DNA from: Streptomyces tsukubensis
Lineage (GTDB): Bacteria > Actinomycetota > Actinomycetes > Streptomycetales > Streptomycetaceae
Length of the DNA: 64,000 nt
Direction of reading: 5' to 3'
Assembly: GCF_003932715.1 (NCBI RefSeq)
Contig: NZ_CP020700.1
Span: 3,804,501 to 3,868,500 of the forward strand
Each line of letters starts with the position of its first letter. Position 1 is the first letter of the stretch. Below are positions 33,350 through 41,445 of the stretch, one piece after another. The notes under the pieces were generated by a model. The model did no database searches. It saw nothing but the letters and a program-made list of their open reading frames with translations, and was not told the DNA's origin. A program made the position numbers and the translations under genes.

Positions 33350-33933
33350 GGGGCTGACGCGCGAGCAACACCGACAACTGAGACCGCCCGCAGAGACCAC
33401 CCACCGACCCGGGCAGACCATCACCGTACTCCAGCGGTACTACGCGAAGGCTATGGGCGGCGAGGAAGGCAGAGTGAACGACTGCCTTACCAAGGCTTTG
33501 CCTAGCATGAAGGCACCTTGGAGATGTGCGCTCCATCGTTGGGTTGGCAGTCACGAGAACGGGGGCTCCACGTAGGAGCCCCCGCCAGTGCAGCTACAGG
33601 CTGTTCTTACTCACCGCCCAGCTCACAAGGCGCCACAGCGCCTGACCCACAAACGTGGCAAGGGCACGAAGCCCCAGTTCCCTGGACAGTTCAGCCTTCT
33701 GCTTCGACACTGTTGGCTCCCAATAAGGGCCGGGGCTAGCCCCGATCTCTTCCTCACGCCGACTGACGTGAGGGGGAATTCAAAGGTCGTCGCAGCGGGG
33801 CCATCCCCACGTACGTGGAGAGCAGTACCTGAGCCGCTTGGCGCAGCCTACTTTGTTCCTTCAAAGCAGGCCGCAGGTTAGCCGCACACACTGGTCACAG
33901 GTGGGACGGACTCGGAACGGGGGAGACAGGCCC
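33350..33933. other. Non-coding stretch at the right end of the accessory island
   Basis: No credible gene. It contains a hairpin GGGGGCTCC / GGAGCCCCC (33561-33569 / 33575-33583), a CCTCACG/CGTGAGG hairpin (33757-33774) and the CRISPR-repeat-like 28-mer at 33798. Possibly debris of former genes. Confidence 0.5.
33798..33825. repeat. Solitary type I-E CRISPR-repeat-like sequence
   Basis: 28 bp reading GGGCCATCCCCACGTACGTG followed by GAGAGCAG. Against the actinobacterial type I-E repeat as I recall it (GGACCATCCCC-GCGTGCGCGG-GGAGCAC orientation) I count about 22 of 28 matching positions, including the symmetric CCCC/ACGTACGT core. No second copy at the 61-bp period on either side, and no cas gene in the window. 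Confidence 0.35.
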
Positions 33934-33976
33934 AGCAAAGAGGGCGGGCCCGGATCCCGGGCCCGCCCTCTTTGCT
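33934..33976 (-). terminator. Perfect 20-bp inverted repeat next to att copy 2
   Basis: Twenty-bp arms (33934-33953 / 33957-33976) with a three-base loop, core AGAGGGCGGGCCCGG, flanked by AAA/TTT. It resembles the terminator beside att copy 1 and occupies the tRNA-terminator position relative to att copy 2. Confidence 0.85.
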
Positions 33977-33996
33977 GCTACTTCTCTGACCTGCAA

Positions 33997-34051
33997 GCGG
34001 TGGGTGTGGGATTTGAACCCACGGTGACTCGCGCCACGACGGTTTTCAAGA
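33997..34051 (-). repeat. att copy 2 (3' part of tRNA-Ser(TGA))
   Basis: The same 55 bp as att copies 1 and 3, with identity to the intact tRNA running to 34053. It lies 40 bp from the integrase stop, the usual attP-int arrangement of pSAM2-type elements. Junction between the accessory island and the AICE. Confidence 0.9.
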
Positions 34052-34090
34052 CCTCTCTGCTGTCGAGGCGTGCGAGCGGTCCGCCGCAGG

Positions 34091-35269
34091 TCAGGACGGT
34101 AGGAGTACCCCGGCCGAGCCGTCGTCATCGCCGTCGTGCCCGGTACGTGCCCCCGGGGCGGGGTCGTGCCCGCCGAGCCAGGAGTCAGCCGCCGCGGCCA
34201 CCTGATCGTCCCGACCGGCGACCGGCCGGGCGTAGTGCCGAGTGGTGACGCTGGCGTTGGAGTGCCCGAGCCGGTGGGCGGCGGTCATCACTCCATACCG
34301 GTCGGCGACCCACGTACCGTGCGAGGCCCGGAGGTCGTGCGGAGTCACATCGGTCAGCCCGGCCGCCTTCACGGCGGGGTCGAAGTACGCCTTGCGCCAC
34401 TGGTTGTAGCGCAGCGGCTTGCCGCCGGGCGTGGTGAACAGGAGCGCGTCTTCCCCGCCGGGCAACGTCTCCAGGTGACGGCCGAGACGCTTGGCGAGGG
34501 CCGGTCCGATGCGCAGAAGGCGCTTCTGGTGCGACTTCGGGGTGTCGAAGACCAAAGTGCCGTTGGCCTCGGCCAGGTTCTCGTCCACCAAGACGAAGCC
34601 GCCCACCAGGGCGATGTCCGCGCGCCGGAGGGCGAACGCCTCCCCGACCCGCAGGCCCGCGTACGCGAGCAGCGCGATCAGCAGGTCATGCGGCTTGGCT
34701 GTGCTCCGCACCAGTCGGGAGGCTTCGAGCGGGGTGAGGATATGGGGTTCGGTCTGCGGCATCCTCGGCAGCCTCACTCCCCGGCACGGTGTCTGCGGGA
34801 TCAGGCCGTTGTCGACGGCCGCCCGCATGACCTGGGACAGGACGCGGTACGCCTGCCGGATGCGCGACGCGCTCAGCCCTTTCGTCTTCATCGAGGCGAC
34901 CCACTCGGCAACCGTGATCGGCCGCAGGCTCGACAGCTCACGGTCCCCGAACGCGGGGACGATCAACGAGTTGATCAACGACCGGTAGGTCGCGCGGGTC
35001 TTGTGCTTGAGCTGAGGCGAGACCGCGGCAAGCCAGCGCGCCGACCAGTCCCGTACGGTCGTCTGTCCCTCGGCCGGGTCGAGCCATCGCCCGTCCTCGA
35101 TCTCGACGCGCTTCCGGGCGAGCCACAGATTGGCATCCGTGACCGAGGCGAACGTGTGGTCGGCGGGTCGGAGAACGCCGTCAGGACCCGGATAACGGAC
35201 CTGAAAACGCCCGGAGGGGAGCTTACGAACCCGGCCGAAGTCCCGGCGCTTCTTACGCTTCCCCGGCAT
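34091..35269 (-). CDS. int: AICE site-specific integrase (tyrosine recombinase)
   Basis: 392 residues. N-terminal arm-binding region (MPGKRKKRRDFGRVRKLPSGRFQVRY), core-binding SAM-like domain (residues ~65-160) and catalytic domain with R (AGLRVGEAFALRR), K in the beta-hairpin, H-x-x-R (HDLRASHG), H/W (LGHSNASV) and Tyr (TRHYARP). All catalytic residues are present. It mediates attP x attB recombination at the tRNA-Ser(TGA) 3' end. Its start overlaps the xis stop (TGATG). The C-terminal ~35 residues are Asp/Gly-rich. Confidence 0.94.
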   Translation of the reverse strand: MPGKRKKRRDFGRVRKLPSGRFQVRYPGPDGVLRPADHTFASVTDANLWLARKRVEIEDGRWLDPAEGQTTVRDWSARWLAAVSPQLKHKTRATYRSLINSLIVPAFGDRELSSLRPITVAEWVASMKTKGLSASRIRQAYRVLSQVMRAAVDNGLIPQTPCRGVRLPRMPQTEPHILTPLEASRLVRSTAKPHDLLIALLAYAGLRVGEAFALRRADIALVGGFVLVDENLAEANGTLVFDTPKSHQKRLLRIGPALAKRLGRHLETLPGGEDALLFTTPGGKPLRYNQWRKAYFDPAVKAAGLTDVTPHDLRASHGTWVADRYGVMTAAHRLGHSNASVTTRHYARPVAGRDDQVAAAADSWLGGHDPAPGARTGHDGDDDGSAGVLLPS

Positions 35270-35481
35270 CAGGCAACCCTCCTCAGGGTGTTCGGACGGG
35301 CCGTGAACGGCTGCACGGTGTTCGAGGCGATGAAGCCGGACACAGCGGATTCAGGGATGCGGACGTGTCGGCCGACCTTGACGAAGGTGATCCGCCGTTC
35401 GGCGATCAGGCGGCGGGGAAAGCGTTCGGTCGTGCCGAGGCGTTCGGCGACCTGGGCGACGCTGAGGAGCCGCTCTTTCAT
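35269..35481 (-). CDS. xis: Excisionase (MerR-like HTH)
   Basis: 70-residue winged-HTH protein of the MerR/excisionase type (LLSVAQVAERLGTTERFPRRLIAERRITFVKVGRHVRIPESAV). It directs the integrase toward excision by bending attL/attR. Co-translated: the ATG overlaps the rep stop (ATGA) and the stop overlaps the int start. Confidence 0.9.
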   Translation of the reverse strand: MKERLLSVAQVAERLGTTERFPRRLIAERRITFVKVGRHVRIPESAVSGFIASNTVQPFTARPNTLRRVA

Positions 35482-36842
35482 CGTGTGGGTTCTCCTTCCG
35501 TCCCGGTGGCGGGTTCGAGGGATGCGGCGAGCCACGTTTCGGTGGTGGTGAGGCCGGTTCCGGCGTAGGCCCAGTGGGCGAGGACGTACGTGGTCTGCTC
35601 GGGGTGTTCGGGGGTGTTCTGCGCTTGGCGCCATTGGGTGCGGGCGTGGCGGAGGGCGCCGAGGGTGGTGGAGTAGGTGCGGGATTTGGTGGAGAAGTGG
35701 CCGCGGAAGCCGAGCATGTGGGCCCAGGCGCGGAGGCGGAGGTGGGCGAGGTCGGTGCGGGCGCCGAGGGTCCAGGCGGTGCGGATGAGTTGGCGGGCGT
35801 GGTCGGTGAGGTCGAGGTGGGCGAGTTCGGCGGCGAACTTCAGCGGCCGGTCCAGGGCGCCGGTGGCGGTTTCGGCGCCCTTGGTCGCGTACTTGGCGAT
35901 GTACGCGGCGACCGCCCGATCGGTCAGGGTTCCGGTGTTGAGGTCGGCCGTGTGGATGGTGCGGATGTCGAGTTGCCGGCCGAAGGTGAAGGAGTGGGTC
36001 CGTCCGTTCAGGGTCGGGCCGGAGATCCGGGCTCTGGCGGTGGCGGTGCGGATGGCGTCGGTGAGCAGGCCGGGGGTGGCCCAGGGCGGGGGTGCGGTGT
36101 GGCTGCCGTCGGGGCCGTCGAGGCGGATGACGGCATGGAAGTGGACGGCGCCGCGCCGCTGGTACTCCGCGACCTTGGCGAACGACACCCGGGCATGCGC
36201 GGCCAGGTCCCGTTGGGTGAGTCCGGCGGCTAGGGCGATGGCGCGCCGGAGGTGGATGGTGAACCGGCGCCACAGCAATCCGGCGTGGGCGTTCCAGAGC
36301 ACCGCGGCGTCGTAGTCGTACGACTCGGGTTTCAGTGGTGTCCCCAGGGCGGGGTCTTCCGGTGCGTGGGTGATGCCGCAGCGGCAGGCCGGGCGGCCTG
36401 AGGGGCGGTTGTGGACCGGTCCGAAGCCGGGCGCGGTGAAGGTGGCGAACACCCGGGGGTGTCGGGCCACGGTTTCCGGGGTGCCTTTGCCGCCAGTCAG
36501 GCCGGAGGTGATCAGGTGGAAGGTGTCGCGCCGGTACACCTCCGCACACGCCGCACACCGGGTCGCACGGCGGTTGTTGCAGCGGACCAACAGACTCCCC
36601 ACCGGAAGTCGGGCGGAGTCGAGATGGTGGAGGACCCGGCCGATCTCCCCCGTCACGGTGTCGAGGGCGTGTTCCGTACGGTGCCCGTCCAGCCGTACCG
36701 GGTTCGTGCAGCCACCGAGGCCGGAGAGCTGTCGCATGACGTCGGGCAGGGTGCCAGTGGAGGCGAGGCGGGTGAGGTCGGCGAGCGGTGGCGGGGTGGT
36801 GCGGGTGAAAATGACGTACTCCTTACCTACTCGTCTAGTCAT
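35478..36842 (-). CDS. Replication initiator RepSA-type protein
   Basis: 454 residues, RepSA/SCO3937-like rolling-circle initiator of AICEs. A Cys cluster (CNNRRATRCAACAEVYRRD) forms a probable zinc site. The HUH motif is HFHAVIRLDG, and a Tyr lies downstream in AVAAYIAKYATKG, matching the expected nicking Tyr region. Nicks the element origin after excision. The ATG at 36842 lies within a GntR-type operator-like sequence and overlaps the upstream gene by eight bases; a later start cannot be excluded. Confidence 0.88.
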   Translation of the reverse strand: MTRRVGKEYVIFTRTTPPPLADLTRLASTGTLPDVMRQLSGLGGCTNPVRLDGHRTEHALDTVTGEIGRVLHHLDSARLPVGSLLVRCNNRRATRCAACAEVYRRDTFHLITSGLTGGKGTPETVARHPRVFATFTAPGFGPVHNRPSGRPACRCGITHAPEDPALGTPLKPESYDYDAAVLWNAHAGLLWRRFTIHLRRAIALAAGLTQRDLAAHARVSFAKVAEYQRRGAVHFHAVIRLDGPDGSHTAPPPWATPGLLTDAIRTATARARISGPTLNGRTHSFTFGRQLDIRTIHTADLNTGTLTDRAVAAYIAKYATKGAETATGALDRPLKFAAELAHLDLTDHARQLIRTAWTLGARTDLAHLRLRAWAHMLGFRGHFSTKSRTYSTTLGALRHARTQWRQAQNTPEHPEQTTYVLAHWAYAGTGLTTTETWLAASLEPATGTEGEPTR

Positions 36843-37029
36843 GTGAGCCGTTGATGATGTCGACGCCGGATCGCGTACCGGATTCGATCGTGGGGGCGAG
36901 GAAGGTCTGAGAGAGCCAGAAGCCGAACAGGGTGATCACGACGACCACCCAGAGCCGGACTCCGAGGAACTTGACCGCGCCCCAGGCGAAGAAGCCGAGG
37001 ACGACGACCAGCGGCAGGCTGACGTTCAT
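36835..37029 (-). CDS. Small AICE membrane protein (Spd-like)
   Basis: 64 residues. Two hydrophobic helices (PLVVVLGFFAWGAVKFL and LWVVVVITLFGFWLS) and a polar tail. Located between the transfer gene and rep, as are spread (Spd) proteins that help plasmid movement between mycelial compartments. Function inferred from position only. Confidence 0.7.
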   Translation of the reverse strand: MNVSLPLVVVLGFFAWGAVKFLGVRLWVVVVITLFGFWLSQTFLAPTIESGTRSGVDIINGSHD

Positions 37030-37042
37030 GGTTCGGGTCCTT

Positions 37043-37234
37043 TCAGCGGACGGGGCAGCGGTGGGTGCGGGCGGCGAGTTCGGCGGCGGTGCGGGAGTCG
37101 TAGTCGGCGGAGAAGCCGCAGCGCGGGGCCGTACAGGCGGCGGTGTGCTGTTCCCGGCCCCGGTTGTCGTACGACGTGCCGACGCGTACGGGCCCGATGC
37201 GGACCACGTTGCGGAAGCGGCGGTTCGGCGTCAC
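37043..37234 (-). CDS. Mobile element transfer protein
   Basis: 63 residues. Conserved AICE small protein (RNVVRIGPVRVGTSYDNRGREQHTAACTAPRCGFSADYDS...HRC) with three Cys and one His near the end that may bind zinc. GTG 37234 overlaps the SpdB stop by four bases. The family is known only from association with conjugative elements. Confidence 0.8.
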   Translation of the reverse strand: MTPNRRFRNVVRIGPVRVGTSYDNRGREQHTAACTAPRCGFSADYDSRTAAELAARTHRCPVR

Positions 37235-37812
37235 GGGGATCGTTCCTCTCGTAGATGGGTGGCGATGGCGTCGGCCATGGGCTGAGGGACTCCGAGCCGG
37301 GCGCGGAGTGCGGACGGGTCGATGTGCTGTCCGGTACGGGTGCGGTGTTCGGCGGCGATCTTGCGGGCGTGCGCGACGAGGGCGGCGGGTACGGCCGGAG
37401 GCGGCGGTAGTGCAGCGGCCGGGACCGGATCGGGTTCCGGTTCGGTCGGGGCGGTGGTGTGGGCGAGGAGGGTTCCGCCGAGGAAGGCGAGGGCGGGCCA
37501 CCCGGCCACGGTGATCCGCAGCCATGCGGGGACGTCGTCCAGGTCGAGGAGTCCGGCGGTGGCGATGTTCGCCCCGAGGGAGGCGGCCAGGGCGATCAGG
37601 AACCAGCACCAGGCCACGGCCCTGGACTCCCCCGCCCGCAGCTTCCGCCAGGCCGCCACCATCAGCAGGTCGACACTGACCGGGTAGGCCCATGCCTTCC
37701 AGCCGTCCTGCCCTGCCGCCACCGCCAGGTCATGGAGGTGGGCGAAGGACAGCACGGCGGCGATCACGGCCTGGACCAGCACCGCGTTCACACGTGCCAG
37801 TCGGGCGCGCAT
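37231..37812 (-). CDS. SpdB-like DUF2637 membrane protein
   Basis: 193 residues. Four hydrophobic segments in the first ~115 residues (VQAVIAAVLSFAHLHDLAV; AWAYPVSVDLLMVAAW; VAWCWFLIALAASLGANIA; ITVAGWPALAFLGGTLLAH) match DUF2637. The cytoplasmic C-terminal part is Pro-rich, then helical with an HTH-like ending. Thought to help intramycelial spread of the element with TraB. Start and stop overlap its neighbours. Confidence 0.85.
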   Translation of the reverse strand: MRARLARVNAVLVQAVIAAVLSFAHLHDLAVAAGQDGWKAWAYPVSVDLLMVAAWRKLRAGESRAVAWCWFLIALAASLGANIATAGLLDLDDVPAWLRITVAGWPALAFLGGTLLAHTTAPTEPEPDPVPAAALPPPPAVPAALVAHARKIAAEHRTRTGQHIDPSALRARLGVPQPMADAIATHLREERSP

Positions 37813-39137
37813 CAGGCACCCGCCGGCCGGAAGCGTTTGAGTGCGGGGAGTTCGGGGGTGAGGTGGGCCGTGTTCCGGCAGGTCGCGGCGGCGTCGGTGA
37901 GGGAGAGGTAGGGCGTACGGATGCGGGACCAGCCGCCGGAGGTGTCACCGGCGACGGCGAGGCCGGGCAGTTCGGGCGGGATTGCGCACGCTGCCATGAC
38001 TGCTTCGGGGGCGATGTCGCCGAGGGCCATCTTCGCGGATGCCTCGTCGTTCACCCGGTGGCAGACCCGGCCGGTCAGCTGGGCCCGGAGCATGGTCGCG
38101 CCCTTGCCCAGCTCCGCCCCGAACCGCTGCCCGCAGACCTCCAGATAGATCCCCGCGGCCCGGCCGAGCTGTGCGAGCCGGATGAGCTGGGTGACCATCT
38201 CGTCCCGCCGCTCCTCGTCCTTCCGGGACGCGACAAGGAAGAGTTCCGCCACCTCGTCCACGAGCAGCACCAGCGGTACGGGGCGTTCCGGCTCCGGCAG
38301 GCCCCAGACGTCCGACGTGATCTCCTCGTCCGGGGTGCCGGGCGCGATGCCTTGCCGGGCCCTGATCAGGTCGTACCGGTCCTCCATCTCCTTCATCAGG
38401 ACCGACAGCAGCCCGGAGGCTTCGGCCGGGTCCGTCGCGAGGGCGGAGAGCCGGGGCGTGAAGGGCGCCAGCTCGACGCCCCGCTTGCAGTCGATCCCGA
38501 CCAGAGCCACCGGCTGCGGCGCCAGACCGGCGACCAGGTGACGCAGGAACATCGACTTGCCCGCCAGCGTCGCCCCGAGGGTGAGCCCGTGGGGAACGGC
38601 GCAGTAGTCCCGTATGTACGGTGTCGCGTCCTCCCGCAGCGCCACCGGCACCCGCAGCAGACCGGGCTCCGGCACCCTCGGCATCCGCACGTGCCGCAAC
38701 ACGTCGAACCCGACCACCCGCAGCTCCACAACGCCCGGCTTCAGCACGGTCACGTACACCCCGTGAACACCCCAGGCGTGCCGCAGCCGTTCCGCCGACG
38801 CCGCCACATCGGCCGGTTCCTGGCCGGGCGCGAGGCGGAGCCGGAGCCGTAAGCCGGTCGAGGTGGGACGGGGCAGACCCCGCCGGGGCGGTACGGGCCG
38901 GATCTCGCGGCGGGTTGTGGCCTTCAGCGCCAGGACCCGCAGCCGGGACGGCGGAACTGTCAGCCCGCATGCCTCCATGACCGAGGCGTATGTGGCCAGC
39001 AGCCGGGCGGTGGCTATCGGAAGTCCGACTCCGGTCCAATAGAGGCCCGGGTGGCGAGCCCTGGTGTAGGCGGCCCCGGCACCCAGTACGGCGAGGGGGC
39101 CGCCCACGCTCAGCAGGGTCGTCGCGTCGGCCGTCAT
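37812..39137 (-). CDS. AICE conjugal DNA translocase (FtsK/SpoIIIE, TraB-like)
   Basis: 441 residues. N-terminal hydrophobic segments (LLSVGGPLAVLGAGAAY; GVGLPIATARLLATY), a linker, then a RecA-like motor domain with Walker A G188-A-T-L-A-G-K-S195 and Walker B PLVLLVDE (about 288-295). AICE translocases move double-stranded DNA between hyphae as hexamers. No gamma domain is obvious at the C-terminus. Overlaps both neighbours by a few bases. Confidence 0.9.
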   Translation of the reverse strand: MTADATTLLSVGGPLAVLGAGAAYTRARHPGLYWTGVGLPIATARLLATYASVMEACGLTVPPSRLRVLALKATTRREIRPVPPRRGLPRPTSTGLRLRLRLAPGQEPADVAASAERLRHAWGVHGVYVTVLKPGVVELRVVGFDVLRHVRMPRVPEPGLLRVPVALREDATPYIRDYCAVPHGLTLGATLAGKSMFLRHLVAGLAPQPVALVGIDCKRGVELAPFTPRLSALATDPAEASGLLSVLMKEMEDRYDLIRARQGIAPGTPDEEITSDVWGLPEPERPVPLVLLVDEVAELFLVASRKDEERRDEMVTQLIRLAQLGRAAGIYLEVCGQRFGAELGKGATMLRAQLTGRVCHRVNDEASAKMALGDIAPEAVMAACAIPPELPGLAVAGDTSGGWSRIRTPYLSLTDAAATCRNTAHLTPELPALKRFRPAGA

Positions 39138-39490
39138 GCCGAGGCTCCGAGGGCGGCCGGGAACACGGCCGGGGTGACGGCGGCGGCGCGGAAGGCGATG
39201 CCGTGACGCTGCTGGCCGTTGAAGGTGCTCTCCCAGGGCCGGGCGACCAGTCCCGGCAGCGCGACCGGCGCACCGAGCGCCAGCCCCTCCGCCACCCCGC
39301 TCTCCGGCACGACGACCTTGACCAGCGACGACTCCCCGTCCTCGATGTACACGACGCCCAGGGTCATCAACGTCTCGCCGTTGACAGCATCCTTGGCGAT
39401 CTCGCCGGTCTTCCGGTCGCGAACCTTGGGCTCGGGAGCCTCGGTCAGCAGGATCGTCGCCGCCGAGGTCTCCACACGGATGGTGCGCAT
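39134..39490 (-). CDS. SCO3933-family regulatory protein
   Basis: 118 residues (MRTIRVETSAATILLTEAPEPKVRDRKTGEIAKD ... FNGQQRHGIAFRAAAV). Beta-rich, no HTH seen. First gene of the int-to-tra operon in many AICEs. ATG 39490 with GGGGAGA upstream; a TTG one codon earlier is possible. Two GntR-type operators lie upstream. Regulatory role is the family annotation, not visible in the sequence. Confidence 0.8.
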   Translation of the reverse strand: MRTIRVETSAATILLTEAPEPKVRDRKTGEIAKDAVNGETLMTLGVVYIEDGESSLVKVVVPESGVAEGLALGAPVALPGLVARPWESTFNGQQRHGIAFRAAAVTPAVFPAALGASA

Positions 39491-39506
39491 CAATCCATCT
39501 CCCCAT

Positions 39507-39523
39507 CTACTCGTCTAGACAAG
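39507..39523 (-). promoter_or_regulatory. GntR (KorSA-like) operator 1
   Basis: CTACTCGTCTAGACAAG, near-palindrome centred on TCTAGA, 17 bp upstream of the SCO3933-family gene. The same core recurs at 36828, 39584 and 40472. Confidence 0.65.
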
Positions 39524-39583
39524 AACCTTCCCGCGCCTGCGAGTTCGGAGGCGCGGACGATCACCTTGGCACATAACTTGCCC

Positions 39584-39600
39584 ACTCGTCTATACGAGTA
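39584..39600. promoter_or_regulatory. GntR (KorSA-like) operator 2
   Basis: ACTCGT-CTAT-ACGAGT perfect inverted repeat between the core operon and the end of the GntR gene, probably within the promoter region of the core operon. Confidence 0.65.
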
Positions 39601-39667
39601 TGCCTGTGGGGATGTACGAGTTCGGAGAGGGGGCCCCGCGCATCACCGTTCACCGCAGGTCAGGCCA

Positions 39668-40456
39668 TCAGGTCGCCGGAAGCTGGTAGTTGAGGACGTA
39701 TGCGTCCGCCGCCATCACGGTGTCGCAGACTTCGACGGCCCGGCCCTCGGTGTCGTACGCGGTCCGGATCAGATGGAACACGGGCACGCCGGACGCCAGC
39801 CGGAGCGTCTTCACCTCCGTGGGCGAGGGCATCCGGGCGCGGATCTCCTCCTCGAAGCGGTCGAGCCGGTGGCCGAGTTCTTCGAGGCGGGCGTAGATGC
39901 CACCGGGGCCGGGGTTGGGCTCGGCGATCTGCGTACCGCGGGCGACGTCGAGGGGGAGGTACGAGGTCGCGAACTCGACCGGGCGGCCGTCGAGGAGGTA
40001 GCGGCGGTGCCGGGCGAGGACACGGCGTACGGAACCGAGCCGGGCGGAGATGTCCTGGCTGGCCTTCTCCTCCTTGACCTCCAGGCTGTCGACCTGGGGG
40101 TGCCCGCCAGCCGCGTCCGCTTCGACGAGGAACGCGGACTTGCCCTGGTTGCGGTGGCGGCGGGCGAAGCGGTCGGAGGCGAGTCGACGCACGGGCGGCC
40201 GGGGCCGTACGAACACGCCCTTGCCGTGCTCGGCGTGCACCAGGCCCTCGCCCTGGAGGACGGAGAACGAGTTGCGGACGGTCATCCGGGAGACGCCGTA
40301 GTGCTCGACCAGTTCGGCTTCGGAGGGCAGCTTCTCCCCCTCCCGGAACCGGCCGCGGTCGATGGCATCGCGAAGCTGGTCCGCGATCTGCCGGAAGACC
40401 GCGCGATCGCTCGTGGGATCGAGATCACCGATGATGCCGGTCGGAAGCGAGGTCAT
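39668..40456 (-). CDS. GntR/HutC-family regulator (KorSA-like)
   Basis: 262 residues. N-terminal winged helix (residues ~15-80; RQIADQLRDAIDRGRFREGEKLPSEAELVEHYGVSRMTVRNSF) and C-terminal UTRA ligand-binding domain (~100-255). By analogy with pSAM2 KorSA it represses the replication/transfer genes and keeps the element integrated. ATG 40456 is followed upstream by an operator with the same ACGAGT core seen at three other places in the element, implying autorepression. Confidence 0.88.
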   Translation of the reverse strand: MTSLPTGIIGDLDPTSDRAVFRQIADQLRDAIDRGRFREGEKLPSEAELVEHYGVSRMTVRNSFSVLQGEGLVHAEHGKGVFVRPRPPVRRLASDRFARRHRNQGKSAFLVEADAAGGHPQVDSLEVKEEKASQDISARLGSVRRVLARHRRYLLDGRPVEFATSYLPLDVARGTQIAEPNPGPGGIYARLEELGHRLDRFEEEIRARMPSPTEVKTLRLASGVPVFHLIRTAYDTEGRAVEVCDTVMAADAYVLNYQLPAT

Positions 40457-40471
40457 GCGTACTCCTTTAGG

Positions 40472-40492
40472 TATCTAGACGAGTGGGCGAGT
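40472..40492. promoter_or_regulatory. GntR operator 3, divergent promoter region
   Basis: TATCTAGACGAGTGGGCGAG(TG): one full TCTAGACGAGT half plus a second CGAGTG half, in the 83-bp divergent gap between the GntR and NUDIX genes. It can control both. Confidence 0.6.
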
Positions 40493-40539
40493 GTTGTTGC
40501 TACGGTGGTGAGCCTAGCCAGCCGAGAGGGCCGAGGAAC

Positions 40540-40971
40540 GTGAGCACTGACCGTCCGCACTCCGTGAGCGTCGCCGGGGTCGTCGTGGACGAACAGGGCC
40601 GGGCCCTCCTCATCCAGCGGCGCGACAACGGCAAGTGGGAGCCCCCGGGCGGGGTCCTCGAACGCGAGGAAACCATCCCGGACGCGCTCCAGCGCGAGGT
40701 TCTCGAAGAAACCGGCCTGAAGATCGCACTTCCCGCGACCCTGACCGGCGTCTACAAGAACATGACGGGCCTGATCGTCTCCCTGGTCTTCCGCTGCGAG
40801 GCCGCGGACGGCACACCCACCACCGGAAGCGAGACCCGCGCGCTGCGCTGGGCCACCCGCGAAGAGATCACCGAACTCGCCGACGAGGCGTACGCGATCC
40901 GGGTGCTCGACGCCCTGGACGCGGCATCGCCACCGGCCGTGCGCGCCCACGACGGCGTGAAACTCGTCTAG
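40540..40971 (+). CDS. NUDIX hydrolase of AICE (Pif-like)
   Basis: 143 residues with a full Nudix box (GGVLEREETIPDALQREVLEETGL). In pSAM2 the NUDIX protein Pif blocks redundant transfer between element-bearing cells; the position divergent from the GntR repressor gene supports that role here. GTG 40540 follows GAGGAAC. Alternative: a plain metabolic NUDIX enzyme carried as cargo. Confidence 0.82.
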   Translation: MSTDRPHSVSVAGVVVDEQGRALLIQRRDNGKWEPPGGVLEREETIPDALQREVLEETGLKIALPATLTGVYKNMTGLIVSLVFRCEAADGTPTTGSETRALRWATREEITELADEAYAIRVLDALDAASPPAVRAHDGVKLV

Positions 40972-41016
40972 CCCGAACCCGCTGCACATGCGGCCTACCA
41001 GCACGGAGGAACTTGT

Positions 41017-41445
41017 ATGCACGAGTATACGAGCAGGGCCCAGGTTTGGGGACTGTCCTGCCCAGGTCGGGTGGAAGAGGTCAGCCGGGCCCGCCGCTGG
41101 ACCCGTGACATTCTGCGCGGATCACCCATGGCGGAGGACGCCGAGACGATCGTCAGCGAGCTGAGCGCGAACGCGGTCCTCCACACGGCGAGCGGCCGGG
41201 ACTACGGGACGTTCCACCTGGCCCTCGCCCTCTCGCCCCGGGTCGTCGCGCTCTCGGTCACCGACGCGGGCGCCACGGATGCCGTCCCCAAGATCGGCCA
41301 CCCCTCCGAGGACGCGATCCACGGCCGGGGCCTGGACATCGTGAACACCCTCGCCCACCGGCTCGTCATCCTCGACGGCACCCAGGGCCGCACCATCACG
41401 GCGGAGCTCTTCGCCGGCCCGCACCGGGCAGGCCGACCATGGTGA
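41017..41445 (+). CDS. HATPase_c anti-sigma-like ATP-binding protein
   Basis: 142 residues. RsbW/SpoIIAB-like GHKL domain with N-box ELSANAVLHT, a D-x-G position (VTDAGATDAV) that lacks the usual G-x-G follow-up, and G2 box HGRGLDIVNTLAHR. Such small proteins bind sigma factors or anti-anti-sigma proteins. Located in the accessory arm of the AICE and overlapping the next gene by seven bases. The leader has ACGAGTATACGAG resembling the GntR operators; GGAGGAA gives the RBS. Confidence 0.82.
   Translation: MHEYTSRAQVWGLSCPGRVEEVSRARRWTRDILRGSPMAEDAETIVSELSANAVLHTASGRDYGTFHLALALSPRVVALSVTDAGATDAVPKIGHPSEDAIHGRGLDIVNTLAHRLVILDGTQGRTITAELFAGPHRAGRPW

Larger units (their letters stand above)
27937..34051. 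mobile_element. Accessory island between att copies 1 and 2
   Basis: About 6 kb bounded by two direct copies of the tRNA-derived att sequence. It carries a small membrane ORF, an AT-rich HTH/helical protein, HD, NUDIX, XRE, a CxC-x2-C peptide and a PCMT-like methyltransferase. There is no integrase, rep or tra gene. It could be a decayed AICE, or a passenger element that used the neighbour's integrase and accreted at the same tRNA. Extent is inferred from the att repeats. Confidence 0.75.

Noticed and set aside
33350..33933. CRISPR array
   Set aside because: Only one repeat-like unit; no periodic second repeat, no spacers and no cas genes, so an array cannot be called.
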